Below the pieces are notes generated by a model, which searched no databases, was not told the DNA's origin, and saw nothing but the letters and a program-made list of their open reading frames with translations. A DNA stretch of 64,000 bases from DATJLY01 sp035532935. Lineage in GTDB: Bacteria > Pseudomonadota > Alphaproteobacteria > ATCC43930 > CGMCC-115725. Shown here piece by piece: positions 15,870-24,650 of the stretch. Location of the stretch: positions 1-64,000 of the forward strand of contig DATKQE010000010.1 of NCBI GenBank assembly GCA_035532935.1. The letters run 5' to 3'. Both the position numbers and the translations under genes were made by a program. The stretch's first letter is position 1, and every line of letters starts with the position of its first letter.

Positions 15870-18179
15870 TCACCCGGCCTCGTTCGCAACCGGCGGCGGC
15901 ATGAAGGCGTGGACCGGCGGCGGTGCCTCGGTCCAGCGCTCGATCTCGACGAGTGCGGTGGCCGAACTCGGACCTTGGCCGAGGCGCGAGGTGCCCTGAT
16001 CCCGCGTCAGGACATTGGCGTTGCCGTGGGCGCAAAGTGCGCCTTCGGCACCGTCGACGGGGTCGTACCACGCGCCGCATGACAGCCGCACCACGCCTGG
16101 CCGCACCGACTCCGTCACCGTGGCGCCGGCCAGGCATGCACCGCGCGCATTGAAGACGCGCACGAGGTCGCCGTCGGCGATCTGGCGCCGCGCGGCGTCC
16201 GCGGGATGGATCGCCACCGCCTCGCGGCCGGCGATTTTGCCGAGCGCGCTCACCGGTCCCGGATCCATCTGGCTGTGCAGGCGGTAGCGTGGCTGGCTCG
16301 AGACGAGATGAAGCGGGTGGGCGGCGGCCGAACCGGCGCCGAGCCACTCCGCCGGCTCGATCCAACTCGGATGCGGCGGGCAGTCGTCATAGCCGAAGCC
16401 GGCGATGCGCTCGGAATAAAGCTCGATCCGGCCCGACGGCGTGGCGAGACGGTGGCCTTCGGGATCGGCGCGGAACTCGGCGAAGAGCACATATTCCTCG
16501 CCCTTGCGCGGGATCTCGAACCAGCCGTCGCGCCAGAACGTCGTGAAATCCGGGATCGGGTGGTTGGTGCGCGCATCGGTGCGAAAGCGCTCGTAGATAT
16601 GTTGCACCCACCCCATCTCGTCACGGCCCTCGGTAAAGGCCTGTTCACAGCCGACGCGCCGGGCGAGGTCGCGGAAAATGTCAAAGTCGTTGCGCGCCTC
16701 GCCTACCGGCGGGATCGCCTGGTGCATCGCCATCACGAACGGGTCGCGCGCAGCGCCGCCCAGATCGTTGCGCTCGAGCGAGGTCGTGGCCGGCAGCACG
16801 ATATCGGCGTGGCGCGCCGTTGCCGTCCACCACGGCTCGTGCACGATGATGGTCTCGGGCTTCTGCCAGGCGCGGCGCAGCCGATTCAGGTCCTGGTGAT
16901 GATGGAACGGATTGCCGCCCGCCCAATAGACCAGGCGAATGTCGGGATAGGTCGCGCTCGCGCCGTTATAATCGTAGCGCGCGCCGGGATTGAGGAGGCA
17001 ATCGGTGATGCGCGCCGCGGGAATGGCGAGGCCCGACGGATTGCGCAGGCCCTCCATCGCCGGCGTACGGAACAGGAGCGGCGGCTCGGCAATCCCCGCT
17101 GACGAGCCATAACCGAAGCCGAAGCCGCCGCCGGGCAGGCCGATCTGGCCGAGTGCGGCGGCGAGCAGCACCAGCGCCCAATAGGGCTGCTCGCCGTGAT
17201 CGGCGCGCTGGATCGACCACGAGGCGGTGACCATCGTGCGCGTCGCTGCCATCCGCCGCGCCAGCGTGCGGATGGTTTGCGCGGGAACGTCAGTGATCCG
17301 CGCCGCCCAGTCGGCATCCTTGGGCGTGCCGTCGCTTTCCCCCATGAGGTAAGGAAGGACGCGCTCCCATCCGACGCAGTGGCGCGTGAGGAAGCCGATG
17401 TCGTGCCGGCCCTCGGCAACGAGCGTATGGACGAGCGCGAGCAGGAGCGCCGTGTCGGTGTTGGGCCGGATCGCGATCCATTCCGGCGCGACGGAGCCGG
17501 GGCCGTCGTCGCGGATCGGGCTCACGTTGACGACCGCGACTCCGGCGTGGATCAGCGCCTCGATCCAGCCGCTGGTGGCATGGGAGGCGCAGCCGCCTTT
17601 CGCCACCTGCGTGTTCTTGGGGTTGGCGCCGCCGAACAGCATGACGAGCCTGCCGTGCCGCGCGATCGACGACCACGAGGTGAGCGGTCCCGTCACCGCC
17701 TGGGCGCTGCCGAGCACGTGCGGCAGAAAGGTGAGCGCGGTGCCGAAGCTGTAATTGCTGGTCTGGTCGACGAAGCCGCCGAAGGCAGCGAGGAAGCGCC
17801 GCACCTGGCCGCGCGCATCGTGGAAGATGCCGGCCGACGCCCAGCCTTGCGAGCCGCCCATGATCGCGCCGGGACCGTGCTCGCGCTGCACGCGCGCAAG
17901 CTCGCCGGCGACGAGATCGAGCGCGCGCTCCCACGACACCGGCACGAAACGCTCGCGGCTGCGGCCGGCGCCGCTGTTGCGGCCGCTAGCGAGCCAGCCC
18001 TCGCGCACCATCGGGTGGGCGATGCGGGTCGGCGAATGCACCGCGGCGGGAATGGCCTCGATCAGGCGCGAGGGATCGGGATCGCGCTCGAATGGTTGCA
18101 CGCCGACCACGCGCCCGTCCTCGACTTCGGCAAGAAAGGCGCCCCAATGCGAATGGTTGCGGACGAGCGTCCTGGTCAT
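15870..18179 (-). CDS. molybdopterin S/N-oxide reductase (BisC/TorA-DMSO reductase family)
   Basis: 769 residues; reduces S- or N-oxides such as biotin sulfoxide, methionine sulfoxide or TMAO at a bis-MGD molybdenum centre. It begins with SHWGAFLAEV, as in BisC/TorA, and has no twin-arginine signal or N-terminal cysteine cluster, so it is cytoplasmic and lacks the [4Fe-4S] cluster. Ser110 in MGGSQGWASAG is in the position of the molybdenum ligand. Further typical segments are LMLFGGANPKNTQ-like, WAGGNPFHHHQDLNRLRRAW, HADIVLPATTSLERND and a C-terminal MGD-binding domain (HLVSSQPRYRLHSQMD). It ends 22 bp from the converging hydrolase. The electron donor is not encoded nearby. Confidence 0.88.
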   Translation of the reverse strand: MTRTLVRNHSHWGAFLAEVEDGRVVGVQPFERDPDPSRLIEAIPAAVHSPTRIAHPMVREGWLASGRNSGAGRSRERFVPVSWERALDLVAGELARVQREHGPGAIMGGSQGWASAGIFHDARGQVRRFLAAFGGFVDQTSNYSFGTALTFLPHVLGSAQAVTGPLTSWSSIARHGRLVMLFGGANPKNTQVAKGGCASHATSGWIEALIHAGVAVVNVSPIRDDGPGSVAPEWIAIRPNTDTALLLALVHTLVAEGRHDIGFLTRHCVGWERVLPYLMGESDGTPKDADWAARITDVPAQTIRTLARRMAATRTMVTASWSIQRADHGEQPYWALVLLAAALGQIGLPGGGFGFGYGSSAGIAEPPLLFRTPAMEGLRNPSGLAIPAARITDCLLNPGARYDYNGASATYPDIRLVYWAGGNPFHHHQDLNRLRRAWQKPETIIVHEPWWTATARHADIVLPATTSLERNDLGGAARDPFVMAMHQAIPPVGEARNDFDIFRDLARRVGCEQAFTEGRDEMGWVQHIYERFRTDARTNHPIPDFTTFWRDGWFEIPRKGEEYVLFAEFRADPEGHRLATPSGRIELYSERIAGFGYDDCPPHPSWIEPAEWLGAGSAAAHPLHLVSSQPRYRLHSQMDPGPVSALGKIAGREAVAIHPADAARRQIADGDLVRVFNARGACLAGATVTESVRPGVVRLSCGAWYDPVDGAEGALCAHGNANVLTRDQGTSRLGQGPSSATALVEIERWTEAPPPVHAFMPPPVANEAG

Positions 18180-18303
18180 GATAAGGCCTCGCGCGACGAC
18201 GCGGCGATTCTAACACGCCGGCGGGGGCGAGTCTTGACTCGGGCCTCGGGCCGTTGCGAACACGGGCATTGACGCCGCGCGTCGGCTGGCGGAGGCTGCT
18301 GCC

Positions 18304-19155
18304 ATGACAATGACGGACAAGACGGATCAGGCGCGGACGGCCGCTTCGTTTCGGGCGCGCCATGCGCAGCGCCCGGTCCTGCTCCTGCCCAATGCATGGG
18401 ATGCCATCAGCGCGCGCATCTTCGCGGATAGGGGTTTCGCGTGGCTTGCCACGACGAGCGGCGGCGTCGCCTGGGCGCTCGGCTATCGCGACGGCGAGGC
18501 CGCGCCGTGGCGCGAGGTCGTCGACGCCACGGCGCGCATCGTGCGTGCGGCGCGCGTGCCGGTGAGCGCCGACATCGAGGCGGGCTATGCCGCCACGCCG
18601 GCCGAGGTCGCGGCCCATGTGGCGGAGATCATCGGCGCCGGCGTCGTCGGCATCAATCTCGAGGACGGGTTGCACGGGCCGGCGCGGATCCGCGCGGTCG
18701 ACGATGCCGCCCGGCGCATCGGCGCCGCCCGCGCGGCGGCGGCGGCCGAAGGCGTGCCAATCGTCATCAACGCGCGCTGCGATGTCTTTCATCTGCAGTT
18801 CGGCGATGCGGCGGCGCGGCTTGGCGAGACGATCGCGCGCTGCAAGGCCTATCTCGCGGCTGGCGCCGATTGCGTCTATCCGTTCGGCCTGCGCGACCCC
18901 GACACGATCGCGGCGCTGACGTCGGCCGTTCCTGCGCCCGTCAACATCACCGGCCGTGCCGGCATGCCTGATGCCGCCGCGCTCGAGCGGCTCGGCGTCG
19001 CGCGGATCACCATCGCCTCGGCGCCGACGCTGGTGGCGATGGCGGCGATCCGAGCGCTCGCCGATTCGCTCTACGCGACCGGAGCCTTCGACGGACTGGC
19101 CGCGCCGCTGCGCCATCCCGATGCGCAGAACCTGTTTGCGCCACCAACGGAGTGA
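18304..19155 (+). CDS. isocitrate lyase / PEP mutase superfamily enzyme
   Basis: A 283-residue TIM-barrel protein of the PEP mutase/isocitrate lyase superfamily, whose members cleave or form C-C or P-C bonds next to a 2-oxo acid (for example 2-methylisocitrate, oxaloacetate or phosphonopyruvate). Motifs are LLLPNAWDAISARIF at the N-terminus, PVSADIEAGY (Mg-binding Asp/Glu), GINLEDG, and INARCDVF. The KKCGH loop of true isocitrate lyase is absent, so the reaction cannot be named. A GGAGG site precedes the ATG. The AhpD-like gene starts nine bases downstream, suggesting one operon. Confidence 0.85.
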   Translation: MTMTDKTDQARTAASFRARHAQRPVLLLPNAWDAISARIFADRGFAWLATTSGGVAWALGYRDGEAAPWREVVDATARIVRAARVPVSADIEAGYAATPAEVAAHVAEIIGAGVVGINLEDGLHGPARIRAVDDAARRIGAARAAAAAEGVPIVINARCDVFHLQFGDAAARLGETIARCKAYLAAGADCVYPFGLRDPDTIAALTSAVPAPVNITGRAGMPDAAALERLGVARITIASAPTLVAMAAIRALADSLYATGAFDGLAAPLRHPDAQNLFAPPTE

Positions 19156-19164
19156 GGAGCCGCC

Positions 19165-19635
19165 ATGCAAGCGCGTCTCGACTACAAGACGGCATCGCCC
19201 CACGCGACCAAGGCGATGACGGAGCTTCATGCCGCGGTCCGGCGCTGCGGCCTCGATCATCGTCTGCTCGAGCTGGTCAAGTTGCGCGCCTCGCAGATGA
19301 ACGGCTGTGCTCAATGCATCGACATGCATACGAAGGAGCTGCGGGCCGATGGCGAAAGCGAGCAGCGGCTCTATCTCCTCACGGCCTGGCGCGAATGCCC
19401 GTTCTATTCCGCGCGCGAGCGCGCAGCGCTCGCCTGGACCGAGGCACTGACAGTTCTCGTCGGCGGCGACGTCCCGGATGAGGTCTATGCGGCCGCGCGC
19501 CGGGAATTCAGCGAGGAGGAACTCGTCAACCTGACCTTGGCCGTCGTTGCGATCAATGCTGCCAACCGCGTCAACATCGCCTTCCGAACCGTCCCGGGAA
19601 GCTATCGGCCCGCCGCGCGCCGCGCGGCGGAATGA
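19165..19635 (+). CDS. AhpD-like / carboxymuconolactone decarboxylase family protein
   Basis: 156 residues, all helical. The active-site motif C48-A-Q-C51 with H55 (NGCAQCIDMHTKE) is the CxxC-x3-H peroxidase-type centre of AhpD and its relatives, which reduce hydroperoxides or partner peroxiredoxins. It follows the PEP-mutase-like gene by nine bases with a GGAG ribosome site, so the two are probably cotranscribed. A role in coping with peroxide or alkylhydroperoxide in that pathway is inference. Confidence 0.85.
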   Translation: MQARLDYKTASPHATKAMTELHAAVRRCGLDHRLLELVKLRASQMNGCAQCIDMHTKELRADGESEQRLYLLTAWRECPFYSARERAALAWTEALTVLVGGDVPDEVYAAARREFSEEELVNLTLAVVAINAANRVNIAFRTVPGSYRPAARRAAE

Positions 19636-19816
19636 GTGCGCCGGCCCGGGGCGGGTGCCTTGGCGCACGACAGTTGATTTGGTTTCATCCTTGCGCCATT
19701 TTGATGGGCGGCGGATTGGCTAGGCGGGGCCTAACCTCCGGATGGCACAAGGCTCGATAACAAGATAACAAACGGTGCTGGAGGATCGCGTCGCGCTGGT
19801 CGGCGGGGGCGTGGTC

Positions 19817-20527
19817 ATGCCTGTTACGAGCGAACGGATGGCCGCGTTGCGGCGCATCCTCGAACGGCATAGCCTGTTCGGCTGCCTGATCGTGGCCGAG
19901 CTCGATCAATTGTCGAGCCGTGCGCGGATCGAGAGCTATCGTGCGCGCCAGGAGATTTTCCAGAAGGGCTCGCCGGGCCAGGGGCTTCTGGCCGTGCTCA
20001 AGGGCAAGGTGCGGATCGGATCGCTTGGCCCCGATGGCGGCCTGATCGTGCTCAACATGATGAACGAGGGCGACGTCTTCGGCGAGATCGCGCTGCTCGA
20101 CGGCAAGGCGCGCACGGCCGATGCGGTGGCGGTCACCGACTGCGAGCTGGTGGCGATCGACCGGCGCGATTTCGTGCCGTTCGTTCGGGCCAATCCCGAA
20201 GTGGCGCTGCGGCTCTTAGGCGTGCTGTGCGAAAGGCTGCGCCACACGACCGAGCAGGTCGAGGACGTGGTCTTCCTCGATGCGCCCGCGCGCCTCGCCA
20301 AGCGCCTGCTGCAGCTCGCCGGCACCGAGGACAAGCCCGCGCGGTCGGGGTCGGCGACTGTGGTCACCATCTCCCAGCGCGAGCTCGGCAGCATGATCGG
20401 CCTGTCGCGCGAGAGCATCAACAAACAGCTCGCCGCGTGGCAGCATGACGGCATGATCAAGGTCGAACAGGGTACCATCACGATTCTCGACGCTGCCGCA
20501 CTGCAGCATCGCGTGGATGCGCTATAA
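19817..20527 (+). CDS. Crp/Fnr-family transcriptional regulator
   Basis: 236 residues from ATG 19817; a GTG at 19775 would add 14 residues without likeness. A cyclic-nucleotide-binding-type beta-barrel (about 20-130, with GDVFGEIALLDGKARTADAVA) is joined by a long helix to a winged helix-turn-helix (VTISQRELGSMIGLSRESINKQLAAW). The N-terminus has only one cysteine, so it cannot hold an FNR-type [4Fe-4S] cluster. GEIALLDGKARTAD fits the cAMP/nucleotide-binding consensus better. The recognition helix (ESINK) differs from that of FNR (ETxSR), so it is not an obvious ligand for the FNR-type box at 7106. Confidence 0.9.
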   Translation: MPVTSERMAALRRILERHSLFGCLIVAELDQLSSRARIESYRARQEIFQKGSPGQGLLAVLKGKVRIGSLGPDGGLIVLNMMNEGDVFGEIALLDGKARTADAVAVTDCELVAIDRRDFVPFVRANPEVALRLLGVLCERLRHTTEQVEDVVFLDAPARLAKRLLQLAGTEDKPARSGSATVVTISQRELGSMIGLSRESINKQLAAWQHDGMIKVEQGTITILDAAALQHRVDAL

Positions 20528-20572
20528 AGATCGAGCGGCCATGCGCGAATGGCGCTTTGACCGGGACGAAGG

Positions 20573-22132
20573 GTGGAGTACCAAGGCGGCAACGAGAATA
20601 AAACGCCAGAGCCGTCCTTGTCCGAGCCCGCCCGTAGCGAAGCCTCGACCGTTCCGCACGAACGCCCGGCCTGGGTGAAGGCCTCGCGCCGCCCGCTGGT
20701 GCTGGCGGCGACCGTCGCGACCATCCTCATCAGCGCGATCGAGGGCACCATCGTCGCGACGGTGATGCCGCAGATCGTGGGCCAGCTCGGCGGCTTCGAT
20801 CTCTTCAGTTGGGTCTTCACCGCCTATCTTCTGACCCAGGCGGTCACCATTCCGATTTATGGGCGGCTCGCCGACGTTTATGGACGCAAGCGGATGCTGC
20901 TCATCGCGATCGGCATCTTCCTGGTCGGCTCGGTGTTGTGCGGCTGCGCCTGGAACATGATCGCGCTGATCGGATTCCGCGTCGTTCAGGGCCTCGGGGC
21001 GGGTGCGCTCATTCCGATCTCGCAGACCGTGGTGGGCGATCTCTACACGCCGGCGGAGCGCGCCCGGATCCAGGGCTATCTCTCGAGCATCTGGGCGGTG
21101 GGATCGATCCTGGGTCCACTCATCGGCGCCTTTCTCATCGCCCACACGATCTGGCCGATGGTGTTCTGGGTGAATGTGCCGATCGGCCTGATCGCGGCGC
21201 TGCTGCTCGTGCTGTGGCTGCATGAGGATCTGCAGCACCGCGACCATCGCATCGACTATCGCGGTTCGATTTTGATGATGGCCGGGACCGGGCTCCTGAT
21301 GTTCGCCCTGGTGCAGGCGACGCGTCTCAGCCTTGCGACTCTTGTCTCGCTGATCGCGGCGTCACTCGCCATCCTCGTCATGTTCTTCGTGCACGAACGG
21401 AGCGCGCCGGAGCCGATGCTGCCGCTGCCGCTGCTGAGAAATCGCGTCATCGCCGCGGGCAACATCGCCTGCCTCGCCTTGGGGGCGATCATCATCGGCG
21501 CCTCGGCGTTTCTGTCGCTTTATGTTCAGGGCGTCATGGGCCGCAGCGCGATCGCCGCCGGCATCGTCCTCATGACGCCGTCGGTGAGCTGGCCGATCGG
21601 CAGTTCGCTCGGCGGCTGGATGATGCTGCGCACATCCTATCGCAGCACCGCCGCGGTGGGCGCGGCGCCGCTCATCCTCGGCTGCCTCGTGATGATCCTG
21701 CTCAATCCGTCGCTGGGGCCGGTCGCCGCCGGGTTCGGCGCGGCGCTCATCGGCATCGGCATGGGCTTTACCAACAACACCTTCACCGTGGCGATCCAAG
21801 GCAGCGTCGGCTGGGCGCAGCGTGGCATCGCCACCTCGACCATGGCGTTCACGCGCATTGTCGGGCAAGCGCTGGGCGCCGCGCTGTTCGGCGGCACGAT
21901 CAACGCCGAGCTGGCGCAGCAGCACGCGCCCCGGGACATCGTCGACCGCGTCATGGATCCGGTGCTGCGCCAGGCGCTCTCGGCGCAGGAGATCGCACCG
22001 CTCACGGCGGCGATCGGGCGCGGCCTGCACAATGTCTATCTCATCACCGGCGTGCTGACGCTGGTGGTGCTGGCGACGGCGCTCGCGCTGCCGGCCGGAT
22101 TGAGCCCGCTGCGCGGTTCGCGCCGGCCTTGA
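20573..22132 (+). CDS. MFS transporter, DHA2 (EmrB/QacA) type
   Basis: 519 residues with about 14 transmembrane segments, a proton-coupled drug or metabolite exporter of the inner membrane. After a polar N-terminus of about 40 residues, helix 1 begins at RPLVLAATVATILISAIEGTI. The A motif between helices 2 and 3 is GRLADVYGRKR; FRVVQGLGAGALIP and GSILGPLIGAFL match motifs B and C of exporters. The start at GTG 20573 is uncertain, as no strong ribosome site is visible. It follows the Crp/Fnr gene by 45 bp in the same direction and may be a target of that regulator. Confidence 0.88.
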   Translation: MEYQGGNENKTPEPSLSEPARSEASTVPHERPAWVKASRRPLVLAATVATILISAIEGTIVATVMPQIVGQLGGFDLFSWVFTAYLLTQAVTIPIYGRLADVYGRKRMLLIAIGIFLVGSVLCGCAWNMIALIGFRVVQGLGAGALIPISQTVVGDLYTPAERARIQGYLSSIWAVGSILGPLIGAFLIAHTIWPMVFWVNVPIGLIAALLLVLWLHEDLQHRDHRIDYRGSILMMAGTGLLMFALVQATRLSLATLVSLIAASLAILVMFFVHERSAPEPMLPLPLLRNRVIAAGNIACLALGAIIIGASAFLSLYVQGVMGRSAIAAGIVLMTPSVSWPIGSSLGGWMMLRTSYRSTAAVGAAPLILGCLVMILLNPSLGPVAAGFGAALIGIGMGFTNNTFTVAIQGSVGWAQRGIATSTMAFTRIVGQALGAALFGGTINAELAQQHAPRDIVDRVMDPVLRQALSAQEIAPLTAAIGRGLHNVYLITGVLTLVVLATALALPAGLSPLRGSRRP

Positions 22133-22186
22133 GCATTGGCGCGGGCGCTCCGGCCGGCTAGCATTGCGGCGGAGGGAGGACCGGAC

Positions 22187-23164
22187 ATGAAAGCAGCCGT
22201 CCTGACGGAAAAGGGTCTCGAGATCCGCGATGTCCCGGCGCCCAAGCCCAAGCCCGGCGAGATTTTGGTGCGCGTGCGCGCCTGCGGCCTCAACCGCGCC
22301 GAGGTGATGATGGCGAGCGGCTATCGCCACGGCAATCAGGGCGGCGCGGGCACCATCCTCGGTTTGGAATTCTCGGGCGAGGTGGTGGAGGCGGGCGCCG
22401 ACGCGGCGGGGTTCCGGCCCGGCCAGCGCGTGATGTGCACGGGCAACGGCGCCTATGCCGAATATGCCGTGGCGGAGGCCGGGCGTGCGATGGCGATCCC
22501 CGCCAACAACATGACCTTCGAGCAGGCGGCGACCCTGCCGATCGGGCTGCAGACGATGCACGACGCGATCGTCACGCAAGGCCGCCTCGCCGCGGGCGAG
22601 ACCGTCCTCATCCAGGGCGCAAGCTCCGGGGTCGGCATCATCGGCATGCAGATCGCCAAGCTGATGGGCGCCCGCCAGGTGATCGGCACCTCGAGCAATG
22701 CGGCGCGCCGTGCCCGTCTCAAGGAGTACGGCGCTGATCTCGCGGTCGATGCCGGTGATCCCAACTGGTCCGATCAGGTTCTCGCCGCGACGGACGGCAA
22801 GGGCGCCGATGTCGTCATCGACATGGTCTCGGCATCGGTCGCTAACCAGAACATGCGGGCGACGCGGGTTCTCGGCCGCATCGTCAATATCGGCCGGCTC
22901 GGCGGCTTCAAGGGCGAGTTCGATTTCGACCTGCACGCGCTGCGGCGGATCGACTATATCGGCGCCACGTTCCGCACGCGCTCGCCGGCCGAAGTGCACG
23001 AGATCGTGCGCCGGATGCGCGCCGATCTCTGGCCGGCGGTGGAGGCGGGCAAGATCCGCATCCCGATCGACCGCGTTTTCCCGCTGGCGGAAGCGGCGGC
23101 GGCGCAGGCGCATATGCGCGCCAACGCGCATTTCGGCAAGGTCGTGCTCAGCGTCGGTTCCTGA
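22187..23164 (+). CDS. zinc-free MDR oxidoreductase (quinone oxidoreductase-like)
   Basis: 325 residues. An N-terminal GroES-like domain (MKAAVLTEKGLEIRDVPAPKPKPGEILVRV) is followed by a Rossmann domain with GASSGVGIIGMQIAKLMGA. The zinc ligands of alcohol dehydrogenases are missing, so it belongs to the NADPH:quinone reductase / enoyl reductase branch. AGGGAGGACC lies just before ATG 22187. The polysaccharide-deacetylase-like gene starts 13 bases after its stop, so cotranscription is likely. Confidence 0.88.
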   Translation: MKAAVLTEKGLEIRDVPAPKPKPGEILVRVRACGLNRAEVMMASGYRHGNQGGAGTILGLEFSGEVVEAGADAAGFRPGQRVMCTGNGAYAEYAVAEAGRAMAIPANNMTFEQAATLPIGLQTMHDAIVTQGRLAAGETVLIQGASSGVGIIGMQIAKLMGARQVIGTSSNAARRARLKEYGADLAVDAGDPNWSDQVLAATDGKGADVVIDMVSASVANQNMRATRVLGRIVNIGRLGGFKGEFDFDLHALRRIDYIGATFRTRSPAEVHEIVRRMRADLWPAVEAGKIRIPIDRVFPLAEAAAAQAHMRANAHFGKVVLSVGS

Positions 23165-23177
23165 ACGGAGGCGTTGG

Positions 23178-24074
23178 ATGGCGGATGCGTCCTCGTCCGT
23201 GCCGCAGGCGCACGGCCGCTTCGATTACTCGGCGATCGTCGATCGCAAGAAGCTGGATTGGCCCAACGGCGCCCGCGTCGCGGTGTGGGTGATCCCGAAC
23301 ATCGAGCATTTCCTGTTCGACCGCCCGTCAACGAGCGTGAGTTCGGCGACGGTGGGCCTGCGCCCGGACGTGCTCAACTACTCGTGGCGCGATTTCGGCG
23401 TGCGCGTCGGCGTGTGGCGGATGATGGAGATCATGGAGCACTATGGCGTCAAGGGCACGGTCGCGCTCAACGCCGATGTCTGCCGCCATTATCCGCGCAT
23501 CATCGAGGCCGGAAACGCGCTCGGCTGGGAATGGATGGGGCACGGGCGCAACAACTCGATCCTGCTCAATGCCCAGCCGGAGGCGGACGAACGCGCCCTC
23601 GTGCGCGACGTGGTCGAGACCATCGCCCAGGCGACGGGCAAGCGCCCGCGCGGTTGGCTCGGCCCGGCGCTCAGCGAATCGGTGCGCACGCTCGACCTGC
23701 TCGCCGAATGCGGCATCGAGTATGTCGGCGACTGGGTCAATGACGAGCAGCCCTATCCGATGCGGGTCGCATCGGGGACCATGCTGTCGCTGCCCTATTC
23801 GATCGAGCTCAACGACATCACCAATTTCCTCGAGCGCAAGCGCACCGGCGAGGAGTTCGCCCGCGTGCTCTGCGACCAGTTCGACCAGCTCTACGAGGAC
23901 GGTGCCGTGACCGGACGGGTCATGGCCATACCGCTTCACCCCTTCCTCATCGGCCACGCGCACCGCGCGCGGCACTTTGCCCGCGCGCTCGCCCACATCA
24001 CCGCGCGCCGCGAGGTCTGGGTGACGACCGGCGCCGAAATCGCCGATTGGTACCGGCGGCATTATCTCGCCTAG
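23178..24074 (+). CDS. polysaccharide deacetylase-like (PuuE-type) hydrolase
   Basis: 298 residues with the NodB-homology fold. Motifs are DVLNYSWRDFGVRVGVWRMMEIMEHYGVKGTVALNADV (metal-binding motif 1 region, here without the usual THT), GWEWMGHGRNNSILL (His of motif 2) and RGWLGPALSES (motif 3). The absence of a signal peptide and the DFG-type variant resemble cytoplasmic allantoinase-like PuuE proteins more than cell-wall deacetylases. ACGGAGG lies before ATG 23178. It sits between the quinone oxidoreductase-like gene and an AhpD/CMD gene, a small catabolic operon with unknown substrate. Confidence 0.82.
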   Translation: MADASSSVPQAHGRFDYSAIVDRKKLDWPNGARVAVWVIPNIEHFLFDRPSTSVSSATVGLRPDVLNYSWRDFGVRVGVWRMMEIMEHYGVKGTVALNADVCRHYPRIIEAGNALGWEWMGHGRNNSILLNAQPEADERALVRDVVETIAQATGKRPRGWLGPALSESVRTLDLLAECGIEYVGDWVNDEQPYPMRVASGTMLSLPYSIELNDITNFLERKRTGEEFARVLCDQFDQLYEDGAVTGRVMAIPLHPFLIGHAHRARHFARALAHITARREVWVTTGAEIADWYRRHYLA

Positions 24075-24095
24075 CAACCCCCGGAGGACGCCACC

Positions 24096-24650
24096 ATGGC
24101 CCGCGTGCCCTATGTCGACGCCAAGGACCTTCCGTCCGGCTACGCGGACGTGGTGCCGCCGGATGCACTCAACATCCGCCGCGCCATGGCCAACAGCCCC
24201 GAGGCAGCGCGGCTCCACGGCGCGCTGGCGATGTTCATCCGCCACAAGAGCCGGCTCGATCCGCGCCTGCGCGAGATGGCGATCCTCCAGGTCGGCTATT
24301 CGTCGCGCTGCGTCTATGAATATGCGCATCACGTCGAGCTCGCCCGCCAATTCGGCGTCTCCGACGACGACATCCGTGCCGTCGCCGATGACACCGCCGG
24401 CCGGCCGACGCGGCTTGACGCGCTGACCCGGGCGGTGCTCAAGGCCGCGCGCGAGATGACGACCGGCATCGCCATGTCGGACGAGACCCATGCGGTCCTG
24501 AAGCAGAGCCTCGACAGCGAGCGCCTGGTGGAACTCGTGCTCGCCATCTCAATCTACAATTCGACCGTGCGGGTCCTCGAGAGCCTCAAGGTTGATCTCG
24601 AGCCCGGATACGAACGCTATCTCGAGGCGTTTCCGCTGCCGGCACGGTGA
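24096..24650 (+). CDS. carboxymuconolactone decarboxylase-fold protein
   Basis: 184 residues, helical CMD fold (RHKSRLDPRLREMAILQVGYSSRCVYEYAHHVELARQFGVSDDDI). The usual CxxC is replaced by S-S-R-C-V-Y-E-Y-A-H-H, so it has one cysteine with the histidines of the decarboxylase branch; peroxidase activity by a CxxC disulfide is therefore unlikely. It follows the deacetylase-like gene by 21 bp and is the last gene of the 22.2-24.65 kb set. Its 3' end overlaps the converging O-antigen ligase-like gene by 65 bp. Confidence 0.83.
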   Translation: MARVPYVDAKDLPSGYADVVPPDALNIRRAMANSPEAARLHGALAMFIRHKSRLDPRLREMAILQVGYSSRCVYEYAHHVELARQFGVSDDDIRAVADDTAGRPTRLDALTRAVLKAAREMTTGIAMSDETHAVLKQSLDSERLVELVLAISIYNSTVRVLESLKVDLEPGYERYLEAFPLPAR

